The notes below the pieces were generated by a model, which saw nothing but the letters and a program-made list of their open reading frames with translations, searched no databases and was not told where the DNA came from. Of a stretch of 64,000 nt of DNA, positions 48,601-60,711 are shown piece after piece. Made by a program: the position numbers and the translations under genes. The stretch is from Closterium sp. Naga37s-1. Lineage: Eukaryota > Streptophyta > Zygnematophyceae > Desmidiales > Closteriaceae. Location: positions 1,178,001 through 1,242,000 of the forward strand of contig CANJKZ010000772.1 of NCBI GenBank assembly GCA_947471745.1. Direction: 5' to 3'. Numbering within the stretch: the stretch's first letter is position 1; every line of letters begins with the position of its first letter.

Positions 48601-50958
48601 GACCCCCTCCCGCCCAAAGGTCCTGCTCCCTCAGGTGTGTCTCAGGTAGACCCTCTCCCTGGTCCTGCGCCTGTTCAGGTAGCTGTCGACTCAGGTGCTG
48701 CTCGAGGTGCTGCGTCTGGGGATGCGGAGCCTGGGGGTGCGGATTCAGAGGGTGCTGAGACTGGGGGTGCTGAGCCTGCAGGTGTTGCGACTGGGGGTGC
48801 TGAGCCTGGGGGTGTTGCGACTGGGGATGGTGAGCCTGGCGGTGCTGAGCCTGCGGGTGTTGAGCCTGGGGGTGCTGAGTCGGAGGGTGCGGAGTCTGGA
48901 GGTGCGGAGCCTCAGGGTGCTGCTTCGTCTGGAGGTTTTGCTGGTGCTTCGCCGAGATTGTCTCCGCAGCAGTTGCGTGAGTGGTTTGTTCGGCGCCCGC
49001 GCCTTCGGAGTGGAGCTTCTGGAGCTAGAGGTGGAGGCACTGGAGTTGCTGTTGGAGCTGGTGTTACTAGAGGTACTGCGACCGCTGGTCCTGGAGGTGC
49101 TCGTACCCGGGGTACTGGAGCTGCCGGGACTGGTGGTGTTGAGGGTGCTGGAGCTGGAGACCTTCTGGAGTCTGGTACTACTGGCGCTGGTGGCGCTAGA
49201 GCTGGGGGAGCTGGAGTTGGTGGCCCTTGCGCAGGAGGCGCTGGAGCTGGAGGCCCTGGTGTTGGAGGTGCTGGCGCTGGAGGAGCTGGAGTTGTTGACC
49301 CTGGTGGCGCTGTGCAGCCGCGACCGTACTTTGTTCCCCTGCTCCAGCAGGTTCTTCGTACTCCACCTTTTACTGACCTTACTCCTCCCCTCCTTTGTCC
49401 ACCGCCTGACCAGTCGCAGCCGCCGTTACAGCCGGCCTCTCCACTGCCTGCTCCTTCTCCTTCTTCTTTTGAGTCTGCTACTGCGTCTGCTCTCGTTGCT
49501 GAGCTGCTTGACTTTGCTGCTGCGTGTCGTCTAGACTACGCCACTGCTCTTGTTGCTGAGTCTGCGTCTGCCAGTCCTCCGTCCGTCGGGGGTGAGTGTG
49601 CTCTTGGCACGAACGTCCTTGAGGACAGGCAGGAGGAATTTGAGTGTCTTGCAGCTGCTGTACCTTGTTTCGCTTCCATGCTGCTTGCCCCTGAGGGAGA
49701 CCCGGATGCACCAGACATCCCGACCCCGCGCTCTTATGCAGAGGCGATTACGGGTCCTTACTCCTCTCAGTGGCAGGCAGCTATGGATGCCGAGATGGCA
49801 TCCTGGAAGTCCACAGGCACCTACGTCGACGAGGTTCCCCCACCTGGGGCGAACATAATCGATGGCATGTGGATCTTCAGGGTGAAGCGGCCGCCGAGTT
49901 CTCCGCCTGCCTTCAAGGCGCGTTACGTTGCTAGAGGCTTCAGTCAGCGACAGGGAGTTGACTACTTCCAGACCTTCTCCCCCACCCCGAAGATGACTAC
50001 TCTTCGGGTGTTTCTGCACGTCGCTGCTCAGCGTGACTACGAGTTGCACTCTCTGGACTTCAGCACAGCGTTCCTGCAGGGCAGCCTGCACAAGGAGATC
50101 TGGTTGCGCCGCCCACCTGGTTTCACTGAGTCTTTTCCTGCAGGTACTCAGAGGAGTCTTTGGCGGCCAGTCTACGGTCTCCGCCAGGCGCCTCGCGAGT
50201 GGCACGACACACTGAGGACTACACTCGCGGCTCTTGGGTTTGCTCCTGCTACTGCTGACCCGTCGCTGTTTCTACGCACCGACACCTCGCTGCCGTCGCT
50301 CTACGTTCTTGTCTACGTCGACGACCTCGTCTTTGCCACTGCTGACACTGAGGCACTAACCCTTGTGAAGTCCGAGCTGCAGAAGAGACACACCTGCACT
50401 AACCTGGGTGAACTGCGCAGCTATCTTGGCTTGTAGATCACCCGGGACAGAGCTCAGCGCACCATTACCTTGACTCAGTCACACATGGTGCACCAGGTCC
50501 TTCAGCGCTTCGGCTTCCAGTTCTCCTCGCCACAGCCCACTCCTTTGTCTACCAGCCACTCGCTCTCAGCTCCACCTTCGGACGAGTCCATAGAGCCGAG
50601 TGGTCCGTACCCAGAGCTTGTGGGTTGCCTCATGTACCTGATGGCGTGCACTCGACCCGACCTCGCGTACCCTCTCAGCCTCCTGGCTCGCTACATGGCT
50701 CCCGGCAGGCACCGAAAGGTGCACTGGGATGCTGCAAAGAGGGTACTGCGTTACTTGTGCAGTACGTCGGGCATGGGGCTTGTGCTTGGAGGACGGGGTC
50801 CAGCTGTCCTCACCGGTCACGCAGACGCCTCCTGGGTTGACGACTCAGCTACGCAGCGGTCGTCGCAGGGTTACACCTTCAGCCTTGGTTCCGGCTCTGT
50901 TTCTTGGCGGTCAACCCGCTTGTCTTCAGTTCACAGCTCCAGTTGTGAGGCTGAGATC

Positions 50959-51099
50959 TGTCAGAATGTTATATTTGTCTAGCCTGCAGTGGGGTACTCA
51001 ATAGTGAGTACAGCCCAACTTAGGGTTTGCTATATGTACTCAACTGCTTGCTAGTCCAATCCCTCTTTCTCGTTTCTAACTTGCAAATACTATTTAACA
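50959..51099 (+). repeat. 5' LTR of element F
   Basis: 141 bases, TGTCAGAATGTTATATTTG to CAAATACTATTTAACA. Confidence 0.92.
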
Positions 51100-52345
51100 T
51101 AGAATCAGAGCAGGTCGACCTTCACGGGTCGATCCTGTGGATGAGCCCACCCAATACTTTCGCTGCTGCTACTCTGTCTATCGCGTGCCTCGGGCGCGCG
51201 CTGCCTGCTTGCCTGCCGCGCGCCCATGGCACGCGGCCATTTTTCTTCCTGCCGCGCGCTCGAGGCGCGCGGCGGTTTTCTGACCATCGCGCCGCCCTGG
51301 GGGGCCGCGCGATGCCCTACTCTGACCGTCGTGCGCCCCGTGGCGCGCGGCGGTGCCCTGCCCGTCGCGCGCCCCGGGGCGCACGGCGGTTTCGTCGCCC
51401 GGGGGGCTCGTGCGCGGCCCCCTCGTCGCCCGTCGCGGCGCCAACGGGGGCCCGCGCGGCCCCCATTCCCGTCGCCTGTCGAGGCGACCCGGGGGGGGGG
51501 GGGGGGGGGGGGGGCGCGCGACAGAAGGGGGCCGCGCGTCGGCCCCTCCCGTCTTCGTCGCGGCCCTGCCCGGCCCTGCTTTGCCTGGCCCTGCCGTCCG
51601 TCCCCGGCCCTGTCCCGGCCCTGCCCTGCCCGGCCCTGCCCCCGTCTTCGTCGCGGCCCTACCCAGTGTTGGGGTTTGGGGTGGCGAGTCAGGGGGTGAC
51701 CGCTGGGTGGAGGGTGTGTGGCATCCCCTGCTCCTCCTCCTACTCCGTCTCCCACTGTTGCAGCTGCCGCTGAGGGGGGTGGGTATGTGGGAGCCGACGG
51801 AGTGGTGCTAGGGGGTGGAGTGTGAGTGAACCTAGGGGTGCAGCAGGGGGTGTGTGAAAGGGGGATGGGACAGTTTGGGGAGGTTGAAGGGGGGTGGCCT
51901 CCGTGAAGCCCGCAGCTCCAGTCGCCCGTGAGACCGTTGCGCCAGTCGCCCGTGAGCCCGTTGCTCCAGTTGCCCGTGAGCCCGTTGCTCTAGTCGCCCG
52001 TGGGTCCGTTGCTCTTGCCGCTCAGATTTAGCCGCGGAGCCTGTTACTCCAGTAGCCCGTGTGCCAGTTGCTCCAGTTGCCAGTGTGCCAGTTGCTCCAG
52101 TTGCCCGTGTGCCAGTTGCTCCAGTTGCGCCATGTGCCAGCAGCTTCAGCTGCCGCCCACTATCTCCTCTCCTCTCATAGTCCCTCCTCCTCCTCACTTA
52201 CCCTCTGTGATAGTCTCTAGCTTTGCTGTGAACTATAAACTGCTATTTCTTGTACTTGTGCTCAGAATGTGTGGTGACTTTGTGATCCACCCTGAGCTTG
52301 TTTTGCTTGTTGTGCTGATTACACCCCACTTTGACTATGGGGGTG

Positions 52346-52486
52346 TGTCAGAATGTTATATTTGTCTAGCCTGCAGTGGGGTACTCAATTGTGAGTACAG
52401 CCCAACTTAGGGTTTGCTATATGTACTCAACTGCTTGCTAGTCCAATCCCTCTTTCTCGTTTCTAACTTGCAAATACTATTTAACA
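52346..52486 (+). repeat. 3' LTR of element F
   Basis: 141 bases, one difference from the 5' copy (CAATTGTGAG against CAATAGTGAG). Confidence 0.92.
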
Positions 52487-53050
52487 AGATCTACGCCGGG
52501 GCCATGGCTGCTCATGAGGCTGGCTCACCTACCTGCTGACCGACTTGGGAGAGCAGCCTCGTTTGCCTCCAGTTCTGTATGTACACAACAAGGCCATGAT
52601 TGCCTTGTGTCAGGAGCACAGACTGGAGCACAGAAAGAAGCACATCGCTCTGGGATACTTCCTTGCTCGAGAGTTGCAGCAGCATGGCCAGCTTCGTCTT
52701 GCGTACGTGGCCACTCGGTCCAGCACTGCTGATGTCTTCACCAAGGCACTTCCGCCTGGTGATCATCAGCGCTTTGTTACTGTGTTAGGCCTTGTGCCTA
52801 CTTTGCCTCACTTGCTTACTGCTTGACTCTGTTTGTACTGTGATCTATATATATACCTGCATGCTTGCACTTGCTAGGGTTGATCACTGTATTGTTTGTT
52901 CTCTTTATATAACTTTGCATGTGAACTGGCCTTGTGGCCCTCTGCTTGTGCTTGGACTGTGTGGTGACTTTGTGATCCACCCTGAGCTTGTTTGCTATTC
53001 TTGACTGGTCTTGTGACCACTTGTTCTCCCCCACTTTGCCTATGGGGGTG

Positions 53051-53183
53051 TGTCAGAACATTATAGCTTATACATTTGTGTAGGCTGTAGTGGAGTAGCC
53101 CACAAGGGGTACAACCCAATTAGGGCTAGTACTTGTACCCAACTGTTTGCTAGTTCATTCATTTCTCATTCGTTACTTTCACA
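53051..53183 (+). repeat. 3' LTR of element E
   Basis: Starts TGTCAGAACATTATAGC and ends ATTCGTTACTTTCACA; 133 bases. Confidence 0.92.
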
Positions 53184-53188
53184 TGGCC

Positions 53189-56100
53189 GCCGGAGGCTCC
53201 ACTGGGTACCCGCAGGAAATGACCCAGTGAAGCCGGGTGGGTGGCGCAGCCAGATCTCCTCGTGAAGGCTGCAGGAAAGCTATGGAGAAGTCGAGGGAGT
53301 GCAGCTCGTAGTCACGCTGTGCTGCAACGTGCAGCAGCACCCGAAGAGTAGTAATCTTCGGGGTGGGGGAGAAGGTCTGGAAGAAGTCGACCCTCTGTCG
53401 CTGGCTGAAGCCTCGAGCAACGTAACGCGCCTTGAAGGCAGGCGGAGAACCCGGCGGCCGCTTCACTCTGAAAATCCACATACCATCGACTATGTTCGCC
53501 CCAGGAGGAGGAACCTCGTCGACATAGGTGCCTGTGGACTTCCAGGATGCCATCTCTGCGTCCATGGCTATCTGCCACTGAGAGGAGTACTCACCCGCGA
53601 TCGCCTCAGCGTAAGAGCGCGGGGTAGGGATGTCAAGTGCATCCGGGTCTCCCTCAGGGCAAAGCAGCATGGATGCGAAACGAGGTAAAGCGGCCGCAAG
53701 ACACTCAAGCTCAAAATGTCTGTCCTCAAGTACGTCACTGCCAAGGGCAAGCTCACCCCCAACGGCGGGAGGACAGACTGACTCAGACTCGGTGACAAGA
53801 CTCGCGACGTAGTCGAGACGACTCCTAGCTGGAGAGTCGACTAGCTCAGTGACTAGGGCAAACGCTACAGTAGACTCAAGGTCAGGATCAGTGACAACAG
53901 TAGCGAGGAGACGAGTGATAGTAGGACTGGCAGCACGAGCAAGGTCAGACTTAGGGTCAGGAACATGCGGAAGAGAGGACGCGAGAGGCTCAGGCAGGAC
54001 AACATGCTGTGGAACAGAGGAAGGACGAAGTGCCATACCGTGAGTGCCTGGGACAGCAGGAGGACGTGGACGGGCGACACGACGAGCACGAACAGGTGTG
54101 GAAGCACGAGTCTCAGGCTCACGACGCTTAGTCTGGGACTCAGTCACCTCAGTGTGAGGAGCAGGTGCAGGCAGCGGGGAGCCAGGCAGTAGCTGTGGCT
54201 GAGACTGGTCTGTCGGTGGACACAGGAGGGGTAGAGCGAGGCCAGTGGAAGACGGGAGACTAAGAACCTGACGAAGGACCGAGTCAGGCGGCGGCAGGGA
54301 CGGCTGCGGCTGCGGGTAGAAGAACGGTCTACGCAGGGCAGTACCAGCAGCTCTAGCTCCTCCAGCACCAGCAGCACCAGCACCTCCAGCACCAGCAGCT
54401 CCAGCAGCACCTCCAGCACCAGTAGCACCACTAGCTCCGGCAGCGCCAGGACCTCTAGCACCAGTAGTACCTCCAGCACCTCCAGTGCCAGCAGCTCTAG
54501 TAGCACCTCCAGCACCTCCAGCACCAGCAGCACCACCTGCTCCGGCAGCTCTAGCACCTCCAGCACCAGCAGTAACTCCAGTACCTCCACTGCCAGCAGC
54601 TCCAGGAGCACCTCCAGCACGAACCGCACCACCAGCTCCGGCAGGTCCAGCACCTCCAGTACGAGCACCTCCAGGACCAGCAGCTCTAGCACCTCCAGTA
54701 CCTCCAGCTCCAGCGCCTCTAGCACCAGCAACACCTCCAGCACCTCCAGCACCAGCTGTACCTCCAAGACTAGTAGGTCCAGCACCTGCAGCACCAGTAG
54801 CACCTCTAGGACTAGTAGCTCCGGCACCTCCTGCACCAGCAGCACCTCCAGCACCAGCAGTACCTCCAGTACCTGCAGCACCAGCAGTACCTCCAGGACT
54901 AGCAGCTCCAGCACCAGCAAGACCGTACCCTCCACCACCAGGACTGCCTCGCCGAAAGATCCACGCACGAATCGCCTGCTGCGAGAGTGTCTCAAGTAGG
55001 TCAGGCTGCGGTGGCTGTCCATCTCCAGGACCTCCAGTAGGGTCACCCACAGCTCCACCGCCACTAGGACTCGCAGGACCCCTAGAGTCAGCACCCCCAG
55101 TCGCAGCACCCCAAGAACCAGCACCCCCAGTCGTAGCATCCCCAGAACCAGCACCCCCAGAACCCTCACCCTCTGTCTCGGCACCCCCAGGCTCAGCACC
55201 AGCGGTCTCAGCTCCATAGTCCATAGCAGCAGGCTGTGGAGGCGGCGTAGATGGCCGAGACAGAAAACCAGGGGGGGTCTCCAAGCGTGGAGAGCGGCGA
55301 GTGGCCACTGTGTCGTCAGCGGCGGGGTCACCCCCCTCAGTTGGGCCAGAGGAGTCAGAAGAGACCTCCAAAGGCTCAACCAAGGGGGGTGGGTCTACCT
55401 AAGACACACCTGAGGGAGCAGGACCCTGTGGGGGGAGGGGGTCTACCGAGGGGGGGACTGGTACCAAGAAAAGAGGCACTAGGGGGACCGGGTGGGACGC
55501 GTGCGGGTGTAGCCTGTAGTAACAAACAAACTCGTGAAAGGTGACGTCTTGGGAGGAGAAGACTCGACGCGAGCGCGGGTGGTAAAACTGCCACGGCGGG
55601 GCGTCGGTGGGGAAGCCAAGGAAGACGCAGCGGAGAGTGCAAGAGGAGAGCTTGTTCGCTTCAGCATCGCGAACAAGGGAGAGCGCACCCCAGACCCGAA
55701 ACACCGACGCATCGCCAACCTTCCCCGTCCACCGGAGTGTGGGCAAGGTCTCTGGCTTAGAGACACGGGGCCAGAGGTTGAGTTGATGCGCAGCGTATCG
55801 GACCGCAGACGGCCACTGAAAATGGAGAGCAGCCGCATGGATCATGGAGGTACGAGCAACCTCCATGATCAAGCCAATGCGACGCTCAGCAATCCCATTT
55901 TGCTGAGGAGAGGCCGGAAGCGTAAACGACTGGACGATGCCCTCATCTCGACAGAACTCCGCAAGGAGGTCAAAAGAGAACTCATCGCCCCTGTCAGAGT
56001 GCAGACGCAAGACTGGGAAGTCCCGGCTGAACCGCTCGCGCAGCTGGCGACGACTAGCACGGATCCAGGGGGTCAAAACACTGCTGACGTCCGCCTTGCG

Positions 56101-57239
56101 CCGTAAGGGGAAGACAGTGGTGTAACGTGTATAGTCGTCAAAAACCAGCAGGAAGTAGCGCTCCTGGTCCGTTCCACCGACGGGGGCTGGGCCCCAAACG
56201 TCCATGTGGAGAGTCTGTAGAGGAGCAGTGGTCGGAGGAAACTCGGAGGAGTGAGGAGCGGCGTGCTGCCGCCCCTCGACGCAGGGAAGGCACGGCGGGG
56301 CAGGCGAGCGCGGGAGGGAGGGCAGGGACCTGGGAAGGCCAGAGACAAGGAGACGAGAGTGCATACCGCGGAGACGCGGTAGGGAGGGGTGACCGAGGCG
56401 GTGGTGCCAGAGGAGAGTCTGGTGGGAGAGTACCCGACACGAGCAAGACGCTGCAAGCTGACCAGACCCAGACACCTGACTCGACGCAGCCACTTGACCT
56501 GCCTCAGCCACCTGTGCAGACGCAGTGGTCAGTGTGTACAGACTAGACCCAGGCCCTCGAGTGAACGTAGCAAGGTGACGGCCAGTCCGGGGGCCACACG
56601 CTGCCCTCTAGGAATAAAGGTATCAACCCAGACATCCTGAATGGCAGCGTTGCTCAGAAAGTTCGTCGAGAACGTGGGGAGGTGGAGACCTGATAGAGAA
56701 CCGGAGGGGACTGCTGGACACGGGAGAACAGTGGAGGCTCGTGCGATTACTGGGCCCCCAGTGGGGTCAGCCAGTGAGACCGGTACCGGTGCAGCAAGTG
56801 GTGTGAGTCTGGTGCAGTCACGAAAGAAGCAACGTGACGCGCCTGAGTCAAGTGTGAAAGTGTGCAAGGCATCAGCTGGGAAAGGACTTGTGGCAGGAGA
56901 CGCACGAGCACCTAAAACTGCAACAGACTCACTAGCACCTAGTGCTGCAGCAGACTCACTAGCACCTAGTGCGGCAGCAGAGTCACTAGCACCTGGTGCA
57001 GCAGCCTCGACAGAACCAGTGACACATCGCTGAGGAAACAGCTCACTAAGCACCTGAGGGGAGAGGGTCTCCTGCTGACTCTGGTGCCGCCTCTGTGCAG
57101 TACGTAGAAAACCAAAACCTCCACCCCCTGGACAGGCTCGCTGAAGAACCCACTCGCGAAGTTTCTGAGGGGTGGGGTCGTCCGGGAGAGGCAGTGACGG
57201 CCGCTGTCCACCTCTACCCGTATGCACATATTCATCTAG
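53189..57239 (-). pseudogene. Main part of element D Gag-Pol: gag remnant, protease, integrase, linker, RT
   Basis: From right to left (sense direction): gag C-terminal remnant LREWVLQRACPGGGGFG (about 57200), three tandem ALGASES units, protease HTFTLDSGASRCFFRDC (about 56870), integrase LLWHHRLGHPSLPRLRGM (about 56420) to NGIAERRIGLIMEVA (about 55900), a TAG at 55401-55399 after GVS, the Gly/Ala-rich linker (about 54330-55000, GAGGAGGAGA type), and RT QIAMDAEMASWKSTGTYV, ending with a deletion/frameshift after FLQ near 53275. Frames also shift near 56520. The element was already broken, or broke afterwards, at E's insertion site. Confidence 0.88.
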
Positions 57240-57826
57240 AACTCGGATGGTAGGGGAGGTGGAGAAACTGGGACAAGCATCAACGAGCTAACGGCTCCGT
57301 CTGGGTTAAACCCGCTCATTTACTTCCAGCAAAATAAGTGACACCCTTCTACATTCACATAGGTACCTACCCAACCCACCCTACACGTTTCTATCCCGTT
57401 CTATTCAACACTCGCTCACTCTAGGGGTTTCAACCTCTTTTCTTCCTCATCCATCCACACACTTGGTTTCAGCACCCACTTTTCATTCTTTATCCGACTT
57501 CCCACTTGAGGGAGACCCTCATTCGCGCCGCCGCCGCGAGGTCGTAGTGATGTACACTTCCTGATTTGAATATGCTTGGCATGCTGGAATGCAGTGACAA
57601 TTTGACCTGATGATAGGTCCTTGCACTGGTTGGTTTCTCATGTCATGTTTTATGTACGTACGTATCCAGTGTTCGGCATTGTGGTCCCAGCCCAGAGACA
57701 TACCAGCATCATTATACATGCTAGTATGGCTTCCAGAATAAGATGGAGCCTCCTTTGTTCTGTTTCTGTTGTGGCATTTCACTATAGAAACACACCTAAA
57801 CGTCAAACTCGTCACAATGCAAAAAC
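57240..57826. other. Flank between element D and the RRM gene
   Basis: About 0.6 kb; no gene recognised. It should contain the 3' UTR of the minus-strand RRM gene. No LTR of D is present here, so D's 5' end is lost. Confidence 0.5.
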
Positions 57827-58471
57827 TCACCCCCTCCCATAAGGGTGATATTGACTAGGCCCAGGAAACATTCCACCTCTTTCAACTTGAAAGCCTGGAT
57901 GTACTGGTGAAGGTGGCGGGGGGGCATACGGACCAGCAGGATATGCACCATAAGCCCCACATACGTACGTCCCTCCCATCGTGTAGTCTGTGGGCGGACC
58001 TGGTCCCATTTGAGGGTACCCTCCAGGAAAATTTGGCGGGGCATATCCTTCACTGGGTTCTGCATACTGGAGCCCAGCATTAGGCAAATAAGCGCTAGCA
58101 CCTGCTGCTCCACTGAAAGGACTATTTGCTTGATATTGGCCTTCCCCGCTGTAACAGTCCCCGTAGCCAGGGTATGGCCTGTAGCCTGCACTTCCCATGT
58201 ACATTGTGGAATAGGGGACACCATAGCCACCTGCATACGCAGGGCCATAGCCGTAGTCGCCTCTGTAAGCAGGCATGGGGGCATCTCCATAGCTCCCCGG
58301 AATCCCGTAGCCTCCCGAGCTGTACTCTACACCATGACGACGACCCCTTACTACACCGAAGCCATCATTTCCTCCAGGAGCATCCATTCTCCTGGGCTCC
58401 GCTTTTTTCACCTCAACCTGCAAACGAAGAAATGGTCAGGCAGCGGGTCAATGTAGGAGGTGCGCTGATGG

Positions 58472-58510
<39 letters not shown>

Positions 58511-59597
58511 GCAAACAAAATCGGGCCGTGACTTACCTGTTTGTTTCCAAGTTGATGCATTTTTCCTTGAGCAAGGACATTTTCAACGGATTGCTCATTG
58601 TCAAAAGTGACGAAGCCAAACCCCCGAGATCGACCAGTGTTATGATCCATCATTACTTGGCGATCCACCACATTTCCGAAATTCGAGAAGTACGCGGCAA
58701 ATTCCTCTGTAAGTAACAGGAAATACATCAGCGATTGGCAATGCAGGTGTTTCAGGGAAAATGGCGGACAGGGAAACACATTCAAGTCACCTTCTGTGGT
58801 GCTACCAGCAAGGCCTCCGACGAATATCTTCTTCGTCCTCGGACCACGTCCTGCACTTGCATTTTGTGGAACTGACTTCTTGGCTTCCACCTACACGTAG
58901 AGCCGGCAAGAACGAAGTCAGCACGAACGAAATTCGCGAGTTTATGAGACGCCACTATACATCAATGGACAGTCTCTCTTTGCAAACTACCATGATATTG
59001 GACGTTGAGGACACCTACCGCTCGGCCGCCAATGACGTGTTGATCCTCCACTACTTTATCACACGCTGAGGGATCCTCAAAAGTGACAAATCCAAATCCA
59101 CGTGGTCGGCCGGTTACCCGATCCTTCATAACCACCGCATCCACAATGGTTCCATACTGCTTGAAATGCTCGATCAAGTCCTCTGCATATCAAGGAAGGG
59201 AAAAGCTTGACGATTCGCGGGCATGTGAAGGACAGGACTACCTTGAAGGACGAAAGCTTGACTCGAGTGGTGGGATAAGAATAAGAGAACAGGATATCTC
59301 TGCGCACCTGTTTTCGTTTCCCATGAAATGCCTCCTATAAATATCTTTCCTCTGCATTGCAACATTGCACGCTGATCAGAAAATTGGTCCCGATGAGAGG
59401 TTACATTCTCTGATGAGGTACATTTTCGAAATTAAGTTAAATTCTGGAAGAACTAACCCTGATCGGGAAGACGGAGCGGGTTGCTGAGAATCGGTAGCGT
59501 GCGAATCTGCTGTAACCCTCTTCTGGTGAGACTCTTTGTCCTGTGGATGGTTAGATTCCTCTGGAACAGCAGCGTCCGGATTAGCAGACGCTTCCAT
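57827..59597 (-). CDS. Two-RRM hnRNP/Musashi-like RNA-binding protein
   Basis: Binds RNA, probably in nuclear RNA processing or mRNA control. Six exons: 59597-59458, 59351-59308, 59182-59019, 58890-58791, 58706-58537, 58417-57827; 403 codons in frame, 402 residues. An acidic/polar N-terminus (about 46 residues) leads to RRM1 with RNP2 KIFIGGISW and RNP1 [11 protein letters not shown], a short linker ([17 protein letters not shown]), RRM2 with RNP2 KIFVGGLA and RNP1 [11 protein letters not shown], and a C-terminal Gly/Tyr/Pro-rich tail of about 180 residues ([15 protein letters not shown]), a typical low-complexity hnRNP tail. This layout matches the plant RNP1/hnRNP A-B-like family; I cannot assign an exact orthologue. 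The intron before the last exon carries a T38 tract. It is head to head with COG8. Confidence 0.9.
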
Positions 59598-60711
59598 TTT
59601 TCCTACTGCCATCAACGCCAGCACCGCCTATGCGGCTGGATGGCCCTCTGACATATAAAGTATAGGAAGCGCTCTGTGGAACTAATAAGCTAGTTTCGGC
59701 TAGTTTCGGGATTGCACTTTCAACAGAGAAAAGGCGATCCTGTGCAGTCAGCTCAAGTGTGCCAAGCAGCATCAGGTAAGCTTGCCTGGCGTTCATATCC
59801 CCGTGAAATACTCGAAGGGCACAATCGTGCTGCTCGTGTCTTCTGACGAGGTTTGTCTGGAAAGACCAATTTCTGGCTTTCCGAAGCGGCCATTTCATTC
59901 TTCCACAGTTTGCCGAGGCACGGGCACCCGTGCTTAGAAAGCTGGTTTGGCTGCTTCCGTGGCACGTGAACTCTACAGCCAGACCAAATACATCGCTATC
60001 GGATTGGTTGCCTGACTTGGGAAGCCTGGTTTGAGGCCTAAACAGTGTGCCAGACCCAACCACGTTCGAGAACAAGCTTTGTGGACCAAGCGCGGCTGCC
60101 CGGCGAATGGCTAGGGGGCCACAAATCCCCGCAGCGACCACTTCGCTTAGCTAATCAGCGAACTTCCCGCGTAACACCCTTGAGCATTTCGTAAGGCCTG
60201 TGGTGTGCTTCAGCACCCCTTTACGCGTGGAGGGAGAAAAGGACCAATGTGAAAGCAGTGAGAGCATCCTCGCTTGAGGCCCGTGTTGGAGGGAAATTCA
60301 CTTTTCCCTGACAAACCGATCTCCTGGCGTAGCGCTCAGTTGTGATTGGCGAATGACACGTTTTCGCCTCGCATTGTTTGGATATAAGAACAATTTGCCC
60401 GAACGACTTTCTGCCCATCAATCGGCGGAAACGTTGAAATGTGCAATAGTGGAAGGTGTACACCCGTGTGAGAATAAACATCACGCATTATTTTCTACTC
60501 ATGGCAACCCAATTTTCCTGACGGAACCGTGGTATGTCTTTAGCGAATTTCTTCCAACAAGAACCGCAGCACATCGCATTCTAGAATCAGCATATCGCAC
60601 GCATTCAGGTATCGACCCAATGCAACTGTTGCGGATTTGACTCGCCACGCATTTCGCGCAGCGGGATTTTCACGGACGCTTATCCACCGCTCCCCACGCA
60701 CGTCCGCATGA
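59598..60711. promoter_or_regulatory. Divergent region between the RRM gene (-) and COG8 (+)
   Basis: About 1.1 kb with no domain-bearing ORF; the 186-codon minus frame at 59581-60141 has no recognisable domain. It must hold both promoters. The sequence is mixed composition without obvious repeats. Confidence 0.4.

Larger units (their letters stand above)
50959..52486 (+). mobile_element. Non-autonomous LTR element F inside E
   Basis: 1528 bases, with perfect target duplication AGATC (50954-50958 and 52487-52491). LTRs 50959-51099 and 52346-52486 are 141 bases and differ at one position by eye. The primer site TAGAATCAGAGCAGG and the tract TATGGGGGTGTG resemble E and C. The 1.25-kb interior has no gag or pol: a GC-rich repeat leader, a 24-base G run, a CCAGTTGCCCGTGTG-type repeat (51905-52140) and a tail resembling E's 3' UTR (GTGGTGACTTTGTGATCCAC). 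It must be mobilised by proteins of a relative. Confidence 0.9.
45790..52826 (+). pseudogene. Fused Gag-Pol of element E, interrupted by stops and element F
   Basis: Gag starts MASLRVLAFDHEGRPFQFDT; Gly-rich region about 46560-46740; Cys/His cluster CTGDHAGQTCGRLHTQHRC (about 46870-46925); then, without a break, GDCYRCMPPDPG and protease HTFTVDSGASRCFFRD. Integrase LLWHHRLGHPSL near 47640 and NGIAERRIGLIMEVA near 48150. Stops: TAG at 48454-48456 and TAG near 50434-50436. The linker has GGAEPAGVATGG-type repeats (48690-48960) and Gly-Ala repeats. RT includes YVDDLVFATADTE (about 50310). RNase H is cut at AEI by F (50959-52486), and the remaining end (52487-52826) has a small deletion near 52515. 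Non-functional. Confidence 0.9.
44758..53183 (+). mobile_element. Copia element E (same superfamily as C) inside D
   Basis: Perfect target duplication TGGCC (44753-44757 and 53184-53188). LTRs 44758-44889 (132 bases) and 53051-53183 (133 bases) differ at about 6-7 positions. Primer site TGGAATCAGAGCAGG follows the 5' LTR, and TATGGGGGTG precedes the 3' LTR. It contains a GC-rich leader, fused gag-pol with two stops and a frameshift, and element F inserted in RNase H. Confidence 0.93.
43673..57239 (-). mobile_element. Copia element D (same family as B), truncated at its 5' end, split by element E
   Basis: Minus-strand copy. Its 3' LTR (43673-43797, 125 bases, TGTCAAAGTACAATCTCAC ... GATTCTGACA on the minus strand) closely matches B. 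Pol is split at TGGCC by element E (44758-53183). Beyond E the order continues with RT, Gly-rich linker, integrase, protease and a gag remnant ending near 57239; no 5' LTR or leader follows. Like B it shows a UAG between integrase and linker. Confidence 0.88.

Noticed and set aside
51027..51811. Long frames of 152-248 codons within element F
   Set aside because: GC-rich leader frames open on several readings, containing the G24 run, with no Gag similarity.
59581..60141. 186-codon minus-strand ORF upstream of the RRM gene
   Set aside because: No recognisable domain, overlaps the first exon of the RRM gene in another frame, and lies in the divergent promoter region.
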